Assembly: GCA_965223105.1 (NCBI GenBank)
Contig: OZ244987.1
Coordinates: 1,054,001 to 1,118,000 of the forward strand
Length of the DNA: 64,000 nt
Reading direction: 5' to 3'
Source of the DNA: JABDMH01 sp965223105
GTDB taxonomy: Bacteria > Bacteroidota > Bacteroidia > Chitinophagales > Saprospiraceae
Part shown: piece after piece, positions 18,723 to 28,468 of the stretch
Layout of the letters: each line of letters opens with the position of its first letter
Numbering within the stretch: the stretch's first letter is position 1
Notes under the pieces: model-generated
Told to the model about the DNA's origin: nothing
Databases searched by the model: none
Seen by the model: the letters and a program-made list of their open reading frames with translations, nothing else
Translations under genes and position numbers: made by a program

Positions 18723-20624
18723 ATGAAGTATACTGTACTTAGGATTGGTCTGGTCTTCTTAGGCATCGTCCTTTTGGACATTGGATTTGGATTGACTCAA
18801 CCAACAGAAACGGTTCAGATACCCATGCGGGACGGAAAATCACTGGCTGGAGATATCTATTATCCCGGTGAGGGGAGTTTTCCTACCATCTTAATTATGA
18901 CTCCTTATGGTAAGATCTTTTACGCCAATCAGGGTCTTCCGTTGGGCGTCAGAAAGAATATCTTGGAGAGCAAATATGCCTTTGTTATTGTCGATTGGCG
19001 ATGCCGATTCGAGAGTTTGAATGCATGTGCCGTCGGATCCAGCAACGGAGAAGATGGATATGATGTGGTGGAATGGATTGCCAATCAAACCTGGTCAGAT
19101 GGAAATGTGGGGATGTGGGGACCATCAGCTCTAGGTAACATTCAATACCAAACAGCGGCTCAGCAACCACCACATTTAATATGCTGTGTTCCCGAAGTTG
19201 CCGCCCCGCAATTCTCTTACAACAAGTATTATCCCGGAGGATGTTTAACTGTTGAAAGCCTATCTACTTTAGATTTTCTGTTTGGGATCAGCGGACCGAT
19301 CGTTAATAATCCTCACTACAATTTCATTTGGCAAGTCGCTGAGAATTCCACCATGTATGCACAGGACATTGTGGTACCAATGCTCTTGGTGGGTGGATGG
19401 TATGACCAAAATACTGACCAAGTCTTGAGAATGATGGATGCCCTGAGTTCCTCATCTTCTGACAGTGTCCGTTCTGAGCACCGCTTGCTGATGGGACCCT
19501 GGGTACATGGTGGGACTGGCCAGGCATTTGTGGGATCAGAAAAGCAAGGTCAATTATCCTATGGAAATGCTGAGGGAGTAAACGTTGAATTTGCGATTGA
19601 GTTTTTCGATTTTCATCTCCGCAATATCGAAAATGGATGGGATGCTCGAGCACCGGTTTACTACTTTCAGATGGGTGATGATCAATGGGAAGATGCCGCT
19701 GCTTGGCCACCTGGCGATTACACAGAGCTGTCTTTTCATCTCACAACTTCAAAATCGTTGATTCCTGAGATTCCGGAGGCAGGTATCATTGACTTTGTTT
19801 ATGATCCTGAAGATCCTTCTCCAACTGTGGGAGGTAAAACACTGAATTTGGACTTGGACCAAGGGCCGTATGATCAGTCTTTGTTGGTAGAAAACCGAGC
19901 TGATGCCTTAATATTCAGCACCGCACCCCTTAACGAACCAGTGGCCATTACTGGGGCTATCGAAATAAAGTTGCACATTTCGTCAGACCGAAAAGATACT
20001 GATATCGCAGTTAGGATCACCGATGTTTATCCTGATGGTCGCTCCATGTTACTGATCGATGGCATCCAACGTATGCGTTTTCGAAATGGCTATCGAGTAC
20101 AAGATACCGTTTTTATGCGCTCAGGAGAGATCTATCCTCTGGCCATAAGATTGGATGACCTAGCCCATACTTTCCTTCCTGGCCATCAACTTCGTTTGAT
20201 CGTCACTTCTTCTAACTATCCGCGTTACAATCGCAATATGAATACTGGTGGCGAAATGTATCCTAATGGCAACTATGATACGTTGGTTAATCCACTGGTT
20301 GCGCATAATCGAATCTATGTAGGTCCACAGCATCCATCTCAAATGCTCCTGCCGGTCAAAAGCACAGCCACCTCCACACAGGTCCAGACCCAGGGTTTGG
20401 AATGGCATCTTTGGCCTAATCCTGCAGATGATGAGGTATGGCTGACCTCAACTCGATCCGCCCGACTTTCTTTGGTTGATCTCAGGGGTCGCTTGATCCT
20501 CAGTCTGGTGACGGCAGAATCGGAGCCTTACCTCATTGATGTTGCTGATCTGATGCCCGGCCTATATTTCGTGCATCTTGAAATGGAAGACCATCACATG
20601 ACTAAGAAACTCCTTATCCGTTAA
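18723..20624 (+). CDS. Secreted CocE/NonD family alpha/beta hydrolase with T9SS sorting domain
   Basis: Start set at ATG 18723 (MKYTVLRIGLVFLGIVLL, a signal peptide); an earlier in-frame TTG at 18555 lies in the divergent serine dehydratase start and is unlikely. The catalytic triad of the X-Pro dipeptidyl-peptidase/CocE family is visible: Ser135 in GPSALG, Asp228 in LLVGGWYD, His262 in MGPWVHGG. The N-terminal MRDGKSLAGDIYYP and the C-terminal galactose-binding-like jelly roll (DTDIAVRITDVYPDGRS, LAHTFLPGHQLRL) complete the family pattern. The last ~75 residues (WPNPADD to KKLLIR) are a T9SS sorting domain. Acts outside the cell on an ester or amide; substrate unknown. Confidence 0.88.
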   Translation: MKYTVLRIGLVFLGIVLLDIGFGLTQPTETVQIPMRDGKSLAGDIYYPGEGSFPTILIMTPYGKIFYANQGLPLGVRKNILESKYAFVIVDWRCRFESLNACAVGSSNGEDGYDVVEWIANQTWSDGNVGMWGPSALGNIQYQTAAQQPPHLICCVPEVAAPQFSYNKYYPGGCLTVESLSTLDFLFGISGPIVNNPHYNFIWQVAENSTMYAQDIVVPMLLVGGWYDQNTDQVLRMMDALSSSSSDSVRSEHRLLMGPWVHGGTGQAFVGSEKQGQLSYGNAEGVNVEFAIEFFDFHLRNIENGWDARAPVYYFQMGDDQWEDAAAWPPGDYTELSFHLTTSKSLIPEIPEAGIIDFVYDPEDPSPTVGGKTLNLDLDQGPYDQSLLVENRADALIFSTAPLNEPVAITGAIEIKLHISSDRKDTDIAVRITDVYPDGRSMLLIDGIQRMRFRNGYRVQDTVFMRSGEIYPLAIRLDDLAHTFLPGHQLRLIVTSSNYPRYNRNMNTGGEMYPNGNYDTLVNPLVAHNRIYVGPQHPSQMLLPVKSTATSTQVQTQGLEWHLWPNPADDEVWLTSTRSARLSLVDLRGRLILSLVTAESEPYLIDVADLMPGLYFVHLEMEDHHMTKKLLIR

Positions 20625-20794
20625 GTCAATTTCTGGCTCTTCACATCTTTTTTCTTGACTTAAATTATTGGTTATCAATGGTATAGTATCTTTTTATTGA
20701 AAAAGTGCAAAAAATCACTCTTTAAGATAGGACATCAAAGCGTCTCGGTACACTACTAAGTGAGAGCTTAATAAAAAATTGAAATCCAAGACAA

Positions 20795-20938
20795 ATGAGA
20801 ACCGAATTTGATAATCACGAGGAAGCCCTAGCATGGATCACAGCAAATGCAATTAACGAATCTGAATTAATGATCCTGCAGGAGGAACTAACCTTCAACC
20901 ATATTGATACTGGCGAATATTTTGTTCAAACCTTTTAG
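20795..20938 (+). CDS. Small hypothetical protein, 47 residues
   Basis: ATG 20795 to TAG 20938 encodes an acidic 47-residue protein (MRTEFDNHEEALAWI then many Glu and Asn). Its composition is protein-like, and the terminator at 21291 lies downstream. No homology recognised. It could be a real small gene downstream of the hydrolase or a chance frame. Confidence 0.35.
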   Translation: MRTEFDNHEEALAWITANAINESELMILQEELTFNHIDTGEYFVQTF

Positions 20939-21290
20939 TCCACTCCTATGATCTGGCCTAGCAAACTAAGAAAAATGACTTTCATAATCATCCGTTTCAT
21001 CGTAAGATATCTGAACCGTCGCTATGACTTTAGGTTAAACCAGCTTCCAAATCTGGTTTTTGCCCGAGTGAAAACCGCACCGCACCACATCCATCTTTCA
21101 CATGGCCAGGTAAGAACATTGGTTTCCCACTGGTCAACAAAGACGCCCTACGTTGTCAGAACCAATGATGAACACATGTTTATCTAAAGATATCAAGTCC
21201 CGATGGTCGTCAAGGTACCATGATGACCATCCGGCAGCCTAACAAACCCAACCTCATTTTATAACCCCAACAACTTCAGCAGTAGATTTT
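20939..21290. other. Intergenic stretch before the terminator
   Basis: A 79-codon open frame (20948-21187) is present but has no recognisable features (basic, histidine-rich, no start context). Nothing else supportable until the terminator. Confidence 0.35.
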
Positions 21291-21329
21291 CGGGACCGGT
21301 TTTTGAGCTTTCCGGTCCCGTTTTCTTTT
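21291..21329 (+). terminator. Rho-independent terminator
   Basis: Perfect 9-bp stem CGGGACCGG / CCGGTCCCG with a 12-base loop followed by TTTTCTTTT. It ends transcription coming from the hydrolase and small-ORF side, just before the epimerase gene. Confidence 0.88.
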
Positions 21330-21420
21330 GACACTTCTTAGATCCCTTTTCCGTCAATTTGACTATTTAGGCGTTTTTTCAAACAAGTTTTACTTTTGGC
21401 AGAAGTTAAAACCTCTTCTT

Positions 21421-22560
21421 TTGAAAATAATGTCTGTGGTCGGAGCCCGACCCAATTTTATGAAGATCGCTCCGTTTATCCGGGCTTTAGCTCGAATATC
21501 AAAGGAGCGCAGTGTCGAATGTGAGCACATCTTGGTGCACACCGGCCAGCATTACGATGCCCGCATGTCTGGTTCTTTTTTTGATGACCTGAATATTCCA
21601 GATCCCGACATCAATCTCGAGGTTGGGTCGGGAAGTGCTGCTGAACAACTGGGCACAACCATGATTGCCTTTGAGAAGACCTTGCTGCACCATAATCCAG
21701 ATTGGGTCGTAGTGGTGGGAGATGTCAATGCTACTCTGGCGTGTTCTGTAGTTGCCAAAAGGCACAATGTGAGGGTTTGTCATATTGAAGCTGGACTTCG
21801 CTCCGGCGATATGACCATGCCTGAGGAAATAAATCGTCTGGTCACGGATCGAATTTCCGATTTGTTGTTGACACCTGATACAATAGCAGCAAGTAATTTA
21901 CGTGCCGAAGGTGTCTCAGAGCAAAAAATTCATTTCGTTGGAAATATCATGATCGATACTTTAGATGCAAATTTGCCTGCTGCAAAGGACAAAGTCCTAG
22001 CTGACATTGTTGCTGAAAACTTGATCGGTGACTCTGATCAAAGGATCGACTTTAATAACTATGGTATAGTTACCTTGCATCGTCCCAGCAATGTGGATAG
22101 GAAAGAGATATTGCAACCAATTGTTGATTTTTTCCTTGGGTGTACATTGAAGCACATGGATCTTGTCTGGCCCATGCACCCCAGAACCAAAAAGCAGTTG
22201 TCCCTTTTTTCTCTTTGGTCAAAGTTAATCGAGCATCCACGCATGGCTGTGCTTCCACCTTTGGGCTATCATGAGATGTTAAGATTAAACATGTCAGCCA
22301 AAATTATGCTTACTGATTCCGGTGGTCTGCAGGAAGAATGCTGTGTTTTGGGAACTCCCTTCTTGACCCTGCGCTCGAATACAGAGCGACCCATTACATT
22401 GCAAGAAAATGGCGGATTGGGAATTCTGGTCGGGAACCAAGTTCATCAGATAGAGGAGAAATTTAAGCAAGCCATTAGTAGTTCACGAAATCCGGTAAGG
22501 CCACAGCTGTGGGATGGAAATACTTCCGAACGCATTGTCAATGTTTTGTTGCGATCGTGA
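21421..22560 (+). CDS. wecB: UDP-N-acetylglucosamine 2-epimerase (non-hydrolysing)
   Basis: Start placed at TTG 21421, giving MKIMSVVGARPNFMKIAPF, the family's usual N-terminus; ATG 21430 is an alternative, while the TTG at 21328 lies in the terminator and is rejected. Motifs of the GT-B-like epimerase fold are in order: HTGQHYD, VVGDVNATLACS, HIEAGLRSGDMTMPEEINR, VTLHRPSNVD, and SGGLQEEC with TERP near the C-terminus. It converts UDP-GlcNAc to UDP-ManNAc for surface polysaccharide synthesis in the cytoplasm. It stands alone here, without other polysaccharide genes next to it. Confidence 0.92.
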   Translation: MKIMSVVGARPNFMKIAPFIRALARISKERSVECEHILVHTGQHYDARMSGSFFDDLNIPDPDINLEVGSGSAAEQLGTTMIAFEKTLLHHNPDWVVVVGDVNATLACSVVAKRHNVRVCHIEAGLRSGDMTMPEEINRLVTDRISDLLLTPDTIAASNLRAEGVSEQKIHFVGNIMIDTLDANLPAAKDKVLADIVAENLIGDSDQRIDFNNYGIVTLHRPSNVDRKEILQPIVDFFLGCTLKHMDLVWPMHPRTKKQLSLFSLWSKLIEHPRMAVLPPLGYHEMLRLNMSAKIMLTDSGGLQEECCVLGTPFLTLRSNTERPITLQENGGLGILVGNQVHQIEEKFKQAISSSRNPVRPQLWDGNTSERIVNVLLRS

Positions 22561-22591
22561 CTGGCCAGGCAGTCTTTTGGCGGGTCAGTAG

Positions 22592-24682
22592 TTATTGAAT
22601 GATTACACCAAATTCGGCATAGACTGGAGCCTCTCCATCAAGGGTTTGCAGGGAAGATAATCTTACCCAGCGAGCGGGAGCAGGTGGAAAAGTGACCCGC
22701 TGCATGATAGGACTGTGGGCAATGTTTCCGAACTCCCCCGTTTTTACTTGACTCCAGTGCTTTCCATCTTTACTGACATAAAAAGCATATTCGCTGATGA
22801 CACCACTAAGGTATCGATCCTGCATTGGTAAATAGGTAAAGCCCTTCAGGACGAGTTCCTCCCCGAGATCTACGGTAATCTGAGGATGATCTTCTGCCCT
22901 CCACCATGTTCTTGTGTTTCCATCGATGATATTTTTGGTACCTGGATCGGTATCTTCGATTTTCCATTTTTGGGCTGAGATGTCAAAGGTGTACCGGCTG
23001 ACCTCACTCTTGCGACTGCCATCGACGGAGATAGCAGATACGATTGCCGGTTCATGTAGTTCGAAGGGAGTGGTATATACAAGGGCCCCAGCTGCACCTG
23101 GATCTGATCGATCTAAAGTGTAGCGAATTTCAACACCCTCTATGGCATTGGTCAAAGTAACTAGACCGGACTGATTTCTGGAGATATGTGGTGGGACCAA
23201 TAATTTAGGAGCCTGATACAATTGGATGGTTGCTAAGGTTGGACATGCTCGAGCCTTTTCAATATTGATACGAATTGACCGGGCTTCGGTATCTGGAACA
23301 CGCAGTATTCTTTTATAACCAATCGTTGTTTCATCAGCGATTTTCTCCCAACCTTCGCTAGTGTGGGCTTCTACACTGAAAGTTTGAACACGCTGACCCA
23401 AAGCGATATATTCCTGTAGTACCACTCGGTTGAAAGTCAGATACTCGCCAAATTGAATAATTATCGATCCACTTGATCTTCCATCTTCTGGTGCCCAAAA
23501 CGTTTCGGGATCGTCATCAATCGTCTTTCTAACGGAAAAGTTTGTTCCTCGCTGATTGCTGGCCGTCATCTGAACATCATCATCATGGATGAGTGGACTG
23601 GCAAAGTCATTCGTGATGACCTCGGTTAGTTTAATTAGCTGCTCGACATCATTTTCATGGATAAGACCACGTGTATCCACAGGAAAATTAAGTAGCCAGG
23701 TTGTGTTGCGACCAATGGAATGATAGTACATCTCGACGAGTTCATCAACCCGCCTGACTTTGTGATCTTCATAAGGATGGTAATACCAACCTGGACGGAT
23801 GGATACGTTGGTTTCTCCGGGTACCCAGTGACTCCCTTCAGGTTGACCACTGGCATATCGGTCTGAATATTCAGGCATACCTGGATATACAGAATCTCGC
23901 ATTAGATTGCTCCACATGGTACGAAAGGCTTGCCCATGTTCATTCCCAACCCACCTGACATCCGGTCCGGCATCACTAAAGATCACAGTATTTGGTTGCC
24001 ATTTTTTAACCAGCTCCCAAGTATTGTCCCAATCATAGTAAGTCTTTTTATCGACCCTTCGGTCTTCGTTGGCGCCTCCATAATAGCCAGTGCCGCCATT
24101 GGCCCCATCAAACCATACCTCAAAGATTTCACCGTACTGCGTAAGCAATTCCTCTAATTGATTGCGCATATAGGTAAGGTATTCAGGTTGACCATAGTCC
24201 GGATGATTTCGATCCCATGGAGAGTAGTAAATACCTAGCTTCAAGCCATATTCATCACAAGCCTCTCTCAGTTCTTTTACCAGATCACCTTCACCATTTT
24301 TCCAAGGTGAATTCTTAACCGAATGTTCGGTGTATTTCGAGGGCCATAGGCAAAAGCCATCATGGTGTTTAGCTGTCAAGATAATCCCCCTCATTCCTGC
24401 TTCCTTACAAACTTTTGCCCATTGACCACAATCCAATTTGATCGGATTGAAAAGGGATGGACTTTCATCTCCCATACCCCACTCCATGTTGGTAAATGTG
24501 TTCATATTGAAATGAACAAAGGCATAGAATTCAAGTTGTTGCCAGGCTAGTTGCTGATCAGTAGGAGTTGGCATGACGGCGGCTGGTACTGTACCTTCCC
24601 TGGGTTGACATCCGAGACTGCTGAACATCAAGATTAGAGGCAACCATTTCAGATCCATTAATGAACTTAGGTGATGTGGCAT
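22592..24682 (-). CDS. Alpha-L-fucosidase (GH29) lipoprotein with F5/8 type C and chitobiase-like domains
   Basis: Start set at ATG 24682; a TTG at 24700 and ATG 24658 are alternatives. The leader ends SSLGC (lipidated Cys25). Residues ~40-370 are a GH29 catalytic barrel: AKHHDGFCLW, YYSPWDRNHPDY, and EVWFDGANG with the expected nucleophile Asp192. After it come an F5/8C-like discoidin domain (about 390-480), a chitobiase-type sheet (GVEIRYTLDRSDP) and a second discoidin-like domain to the end (HSPIMQRVTFPP). It would remove terminal L-fucose from polysaccharides or glycoproteins on the cell surface or in the periplasm. It is last in a minus-strand cluster behind a FAH-family enzyme (52-bp gap). 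Confidence 0.88.
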   Translation of the reverse strand: MPHHLSSLMDLKWLPLILMFSSLGCQPREGTVPAAVMPTPTDQQLAWQQLEFYAFVHFNMNTFTNMEWGMGDESPSLFNPIKLDCGQWAKVCKEAGMRGIILTAKHHDGFCLWPSKYTEHSVKNSPWKNGEGDLVKELREACDEYGLKLGIYYSPWDRNHPDYGQPEYLTYMRNQLEELLTQYGEIFEVWFDGANGGTGYYGGANEDRRVDKKTYYDWDNTWELVKKWQPNTVIFSDAGPDVRWVGNEHGQAFRTMWSNLMRDSVYPGMPEYSDRYASGQPEGSHWVPGETNVSIRPGWYYHPYEDHKVRRVDELVEMYYHSIGRNTTWLLNFPVDTRGLIHENDVEQLIKLTEVITNDFASPLIHDDDVQMTASNQRGTNFSVRKTIDDDPETFWAPEDGRSSGSIIIQFGEYLTFNRVVLQEYIALGQRVQTFSVEAHTSEGWEKIADETTIGYKRILRVPDTEARSIRINIEKARACPTLATIQLYQAPKLLVPPHISRNQSGLVTLTNAIEGVEIRYTLDRSDPGAAGALVYTTPFELHEPAIVSAISVDGSRKSEVSRYTFDISAQKWKIEDTDPGTKNIIDGNTRTWWRAEDHPQITVDLGEELVLKGFTYLPMQDRYLSGVISEYAFYVSKDGKHWSQVKTGEFGNIAHSPIMQRVTFPPAPARWVRLSSLQTLDGEAPVYAEFGVIIQ

Positions 24683-24734
24683 CTTCGTCTGATTATACAA
24701 GAATGAACTTAGACAAATTCAGTCAAAGGATCTC

Positions 24735-25580
24735 CTATGACTCCGGTAAGACCTCTACGTAATTTACCAATTCACCAATGGAATCGATCGCAATCCGAAT
24801 TTCATCTCCTGGCTGTAGTGTGAAATGATCATTAGGTACAAGGCACGTACCTGTCATGAGAAAACAACCATTGGGAAAGCGGCAAGCCCTGAATAAATAG
24901 CTTACCAATTCATCCAATGACCGTTTCATCTGCCTTATTTTTACCTGATCCATATAAAGAACCTGATCACTTCGCTGAATAGTCATGTGGATCTCCGTAT
25001 CAAGTGAGATCGGATCTTGAGGTATGTACAGACATGGTCCAAGTGCTGCCGAGCGTTCATAGGTTTTGGCCTGAGGAAGATAAAGGGGATTTTCTCCTTC
25101 AATACTTCGTGAACTCATGTCGTTGCCTATGGTATAGGCTTCAATGGTACCGATGCTGCTACAAAATAAAGTCAACTCCGGTTCAGGTACATTCCACGAT
25201 GAATCCGGACGGATATACACTGCTTCACCGGGTCCCACTGTTCGCGAAGCATTGGCTTTGAAAAAAAGTTCTGGACGATCGGCATCATAGACGCGATCAT
25301 AAAAATCACCACCACCGGCTGCTTCGGCCTCCTCCATTCGGGCCTCTTTACTCCGAAGGTAGGTGACACCAGCTGCCCAGATTTCCTGTCTCGATATGGG
25401 TGCGTCAAAATCTGATCCTACCGCTTCCGGGGTCGTCTTCTCCCACTTGGTCAGATCCTCTTGAATAACCTGATGGAGTTTTTCGTGATTGATCAATTGG
25501 TCCCAATCGACAAAGTTCTTCGTATACCACTGGTCATGATTTAGGATAAAGGCCTTCTTGTCGCGTAGATATAATTTCAT
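24735..25580 (-). CDS. Fumarylacetoacetate hydrolase family protein, KdaD-like (2-keto-3-deoxy sugar acid enzyme)
   Basis: A 281-residue FAH-superfamily protein. The sequence follows the Sulfolobus 2-keto-3-deoxy-D-arabinonate dehydratase pattern closely from memory: YDRVYDADRPELFFKA, SWNVPEPEL with metal-ligand Glu133 and Glu135, YTIGNDMSSRSIEGENPL with Asp154, and LYLPQAKTYERSAALGPC. Such enzymes dehydrate or hydrolyse 2-keto-3-deoxy sugar acids, including the 2,4-diketo-3-deoxy-L-fuconate step of the non-phosphorylative fucose route. Its place directly before an alpha-L-fucosidase suggests a fucose-type substrate; this is inference. Cytoplasmic, Mg2+ dependent by family. Confidence 0.82.
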   Translation of the reverse strand: MKLYLRDKKAFILNHDQWYTKNFVDWDQLINHEKLHQVIQEDLTKWEKTTPEAVGSDFDAPISRQEIWAAGVTYLRSKEARMEEAEAAGGGDFYDRVYDADRPELFFKANASRTVGPGEAVYIRPDSSWNVPEPELTLFCSSIGTIEAYTIGNDMSSRSIEGENPLYLPQAKTYERSAALGPCLYIPQDPISLDTEIHMTIQRSDQVLYMDQVKIRQMKRSLDELVSYLFRACRFPNGCFLMTGTCLVPNDHFTLQPGDEIRIAIDSIGELVNYVEVLPES

Positions 25581-25672
25581 AAGTTGCCGATTTCAGGATT
25601 CTTTTTATAAATCTTTTGCTAAATACTAAAATTGCCTAAAATCTGATTGACAGGGGGCAAATCCCACAATGC

Positions 25673-26992
25673 TTATGGTGTAATGAAACTGATACCTCTA
25701 ATTTCTTCATCGGTCAGCACACGGTTAAATACCGCAACACCATCAATCAATAATTGTGATCCATGATCGATCTCTTCTGATGCAAGCCCAAGAGCTCTGC
25801 CAAATGTAAAAGGAGCACCTTCCTGAAGGTCGATTTTGATCGTGTCACCGACAGGTATCCACTTTGTGCTGTCAAATTGGGTTAAAGCGGTAACGATTCG
25901 ATCTCCGATGGCAACATCCTGACGAATCGGAATTTCGATAGTGGTATCTGCAGTATCCAAAAAAAGCAGAGGCTCACTTAGCTGGCTTTGGTTAGAATGA
26001 ACAAGGTCAAAGAAAACTCTATATCGATGAGGATTGGGAAACTGAAGGTCATCTCTTTGATACTCCACTATTTTGTCTGACAAATTGACTAGAAGTCGAT
26101 GTTCTGCAGTAAAGCCATCTTCAAGGTAGCCGTTAAACTTTACAACAAAGAAATCCGGACAGTAGATGGGCCCCTCAAAGTGAAGGGGATTTGCCGACGG
26201 AATGTGATTGAACCGATAAACATCCTGCGTGACTGGATCACCGAGCTGATAAGGTGATGACGTCCCATTTAGATAGGCTTTTACGTGTTGATGTATAGGG
26301 TCGTAGACCATAGCCATGGCCACCCATTTATGATCTTCGAAAGGCATGGAATCAATCGCTCTGATTCGTGCATACTGCGAACCACTAGCCTTTGACTGAG
26401 GAAAGCTTGCAGCTCCAGTCATAGATACATGGCCAATGACACCCCTCTGATCAAACAGGCCGGCAAAAAGAGCCACTTGCCTCCTCCCACTATACTTCTG
26501 CCAACCCCCTTCATCCCAAATTCCTGCAACCATATGACGTTCGCCAATAAATTTGATCCAAGCCACCATGGTAAAGGGTTTGTATCCACAGAGGTCCAGC
26601 TGACTTTTTTCAAATGTTTTTCTGGGCACTACTCCGTAGATATAGCCCCGGTTAAATCTTGCTGCATGACCAAATGGTCCTGAATAGTCAAATTGTAGAT
26701 CCGCATGATTATCGTGGTAGGGCCAATCATCCGGTCCATAAAAAACCGAGTCTCCGATCTGGCTAAGAAAGACTGGAAAAGTTTGAGCCCCTAAATTACC
26801 TTGTGAAGACCAGTGGCCATTCTGAATCGTCTCAAAATCCCAAAATGCTACCAGCCCGGGGATTGAAAGTACTGCCCTCTTATTCCTTTCCGCAGTATCG
26901 AAGGACACATTTCTCTGGCAACACAGGAAAAGAAGAACCAACCCGACTAATACGGACACTCGGTAGCGAAAGAAGTTATCATCAGAACTCAT
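25673..26992 (-). CDS. LamG/concanavalin-like lectin domain lipoprotein
   Basis: A 439-residue protein starting at ATG 26992. The leader reads RVSVLVGLVLLFLCC with a lipobox cysteine. The body opens with PGLVAFWDFE, and has KPFTMVAWIKFIGERHMVAGIWDEGG and VAMAMVYDPIHQHVKAYLNG, all typical of jelly-roll LamG-type (concanavalin A-like) domains that bind glycans. The C-terminus GVAVFNRVLTDEEIRGI matches the usual end of such domains. It probably holds carbohydrate at the cell surface and supports the fucosidase downstream. No catalytic residues are identified. Part of the minus-strand cluster at 22.6-28.0 kb. Confidence 0.75.
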   Translation of the reverse strand: MSSDDNFFRYRVSVLVGLVLLFLCCQRNVSFDTAERNKRAVLSIPGLVAFWDFETIQNGHWSSQGNLGAQTFPVFLSQIGDSVFYGPDDWPYHDNHADLQFDYSGPFGHAARFNRGYIYGVVPRKTFEKSQLDLCGYKPFTMVAWIKFIGERHMVAGIWDEGGWQKYSGRRQVALFAGLFDQRGVIGHVSMTGAASFPQSKASGSQYARIRAIDSMPFEDHKWVAMAMVYDPIHQHVKAYLNGTSSPYQLGDPVTQDVYRFNHIPSANPLHFEGPIYCPDFFVVKFNGYLEDGFTAEHRLLVNLSDKIVEYQRDDLQFPNPHRYRVFFDLVHSNQSQLSEPLLFLDTADTTIEIPIRQDVAIGDRIVTALTQFDSTKWIPVGDTIKIDLQEGAPFTFGRALGLASEEIDHGSQLLIDGVAVFNRVLTDEEIRGISFITP

Positions 26993-27029
26993 GCTCTATC
27001 AATATCGCACCAGATGAATTATTATGCAG

Positions 27030-28028
27030 TTACTTAAGTCTATAAGTCACCTGATATTCGTTCTTTTTCAGGTCGTTGAAGAAACTGGAGATGTAATCTG
27101 CCAACGCTTGCTTTTCCCTTGGACTGATATTTTGGTCATTTGCAATATATTGAAGAATCTCATCACGATTGGATAAAAAACGCGATACAACCCTGGTGAA
27201 AACTCTGCGGTTTCGCTCATAGCCCAGATAGATCCTACGTACATTAGATCTTTTTCTTAGCCCTGGATATGCGTAGGGTGGTTTGACAAAAAGTGAGAAA
27301 TCAAAGTCGTAAGGGATGGGCATGTACTTCCTCCCATTGCTAAACTTCATGACTTTGACATTGTGCTGGCTCATCAAATGCATATCGCGATTGCCGATCA
27401 TATACTGGAAAAGTGCAGCAATCTCAAATTGTACTTCATCCACTGAGTCAATATCAATTTTCTCCTTTTCACACCAGGTTCCTTTATGCCGATCAGCTAC
27501 TTCCTCATTGCTTTCAATGACAAAAGCCTGGGAGGTGATCTTTTTGCTGGAGTATTTATCTACATATACAATGTCCAGCCATAAGACACGGTAGCTTTTC
27601 TTTGTGAGGATATGATACAACTGGTAGATGAGGTATTCCTTGGCTGTAATTTGGGCTGTGTCCTGGGCATCATTGCAATGAGTGACGAGCTTGTAGTGGT
27701 CAGCGGTATCGAGGTCGTGTTGTAAAAGATCTTCTTTATTAAAATCAAAAGCCAAGGGTGGAAAATTGCACTCTCGAAGCCGGAAATGTCCCCGTGGAGA
27801 TACACCAACAGGTATGGCCAGGATTGTATCTTCTCCTGTCAGGAAAGTCACGTGGCCCTTATACCTGGGTTCCTGAAATTTATCTATCTGCAGGGAATCA
27901 AGTGGTATGGTGAGGGTAGCTTTTACCTGTCGATAGGCATACAATAAATCGAAAATGGAGGGGCTCTGTGCCACGATTTGACCGCCGTTGGAAAAAAGGA
28001 AAATGCATAAAATCACTGTTTTCTTCAT
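27030..28028 (-). CDS. Uncharacterised exported protein with possible CotH/HipA-like kinase fold
   Basis: Start set at ATG 28028 (MKKTVILCIFLF, a signal peptide ending near VAQS); an upstream start at 28196 would add 56 unlikely residues. The protein shows PRGHFRLRECNFPPLAFDF near residues 78-96, KEYLIYQLYHILTKKSYRV at 130-147, GNRDMH at 212-217, QHNVKVM at 221-227 and PIPYDFDFS at 237-245. The order G-N-x-D..HN..DFD resembles the catalytic and metal loops of CotH- or HipA-like atypical kinases. I recall a widespread uncharacterised Bacteroidota family with this pattern, but the function is not known. First gene of the cluster leading to the fucosidase. Confidence 0.6.
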   Translation of the reverse strand: MKKTVILCIFLFSNGGQIVAQSPSIFDLLYAYRQVKATLTIPLDSLQIDKFQEPRYKGHVTFLTGEDTILAIPVGVSPRGHFRLRECNFPPLAFDFNKEDLLQHDLDTADHYKLVTHCNDAQDTAQITAKEYLIYQLYHILTKKSYRVLWLDIVYVDKYSSKKITSQAFVIESNEEVADRHKGTWCEKEKIDIDSVDEVQFEIAALFQYMIGNRDMHLMSQHNVKVMKFSNGRKYMPIPYDFDFSLFVKPPYAYPGLRKRSNVRRIYLGYERNRRVFTRVVSRFLSNRDEILQYIANDQNISPREKQALADYISSFFNDLKKNEYQVTYRLK

Positions 28029-28468
28029 CCTACCGCAAGATCGGCGAGATGGCAAAAGTCGGAGTATGGAGCTTAGTTCGATTAGCATTGCAGACCAGAT
28101 AAATAGTAATCTTTTACAATTAATCAAAGTGACGAAAAAATGTTTTGCTTTGAGGGCACTATTTAGGGTTAACCGACTGCTATACTCAATTTTCAACCCG
28201 CGAAGCTTCTCTTTAATGATCCATATTTAGACTGCCGACTGAAAGATATGCCTTAGTCATAGTGCTTAATGATTTTTTTAAGAATCAGGTTATGATGTTC
28301 AGGAGCTGCCTACTGAATTAAGTAGCCTGTGGCGAGGCCTGACTACATTCTAGTGTCGGGATGTGGCTGGAGCTACGGATAAATCGATAAGCTCAAGTTC
28401 CGGGAAGATGGAGGCCCGCACTGGGTCGGTTCCAATTTGATATTTTTACTGCACAAATACTGTTGACC
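28029..28468. other. Divergent intergenic region
   Basis: About 440 bp between the minus-strand kinase-like gene and the plus-strand YdjC gene. It must hold both promoters. No convincing -7 element or palindrome was found, and no open frame of interest. Confidence 0.35.

Noticed and set aside
20621..20663. TTAAGTCAA/TTGACTTAA inverted repeat at the end of the CocE gene
   Set aside because: Loop of 25 bases and no T-run; the strong terminator is at 21291-21329.
20948..21187. 79-codon frame
   Set aside because: Basic, low-complexity-like sequence with no recognisable domain; ends well before the terminator.
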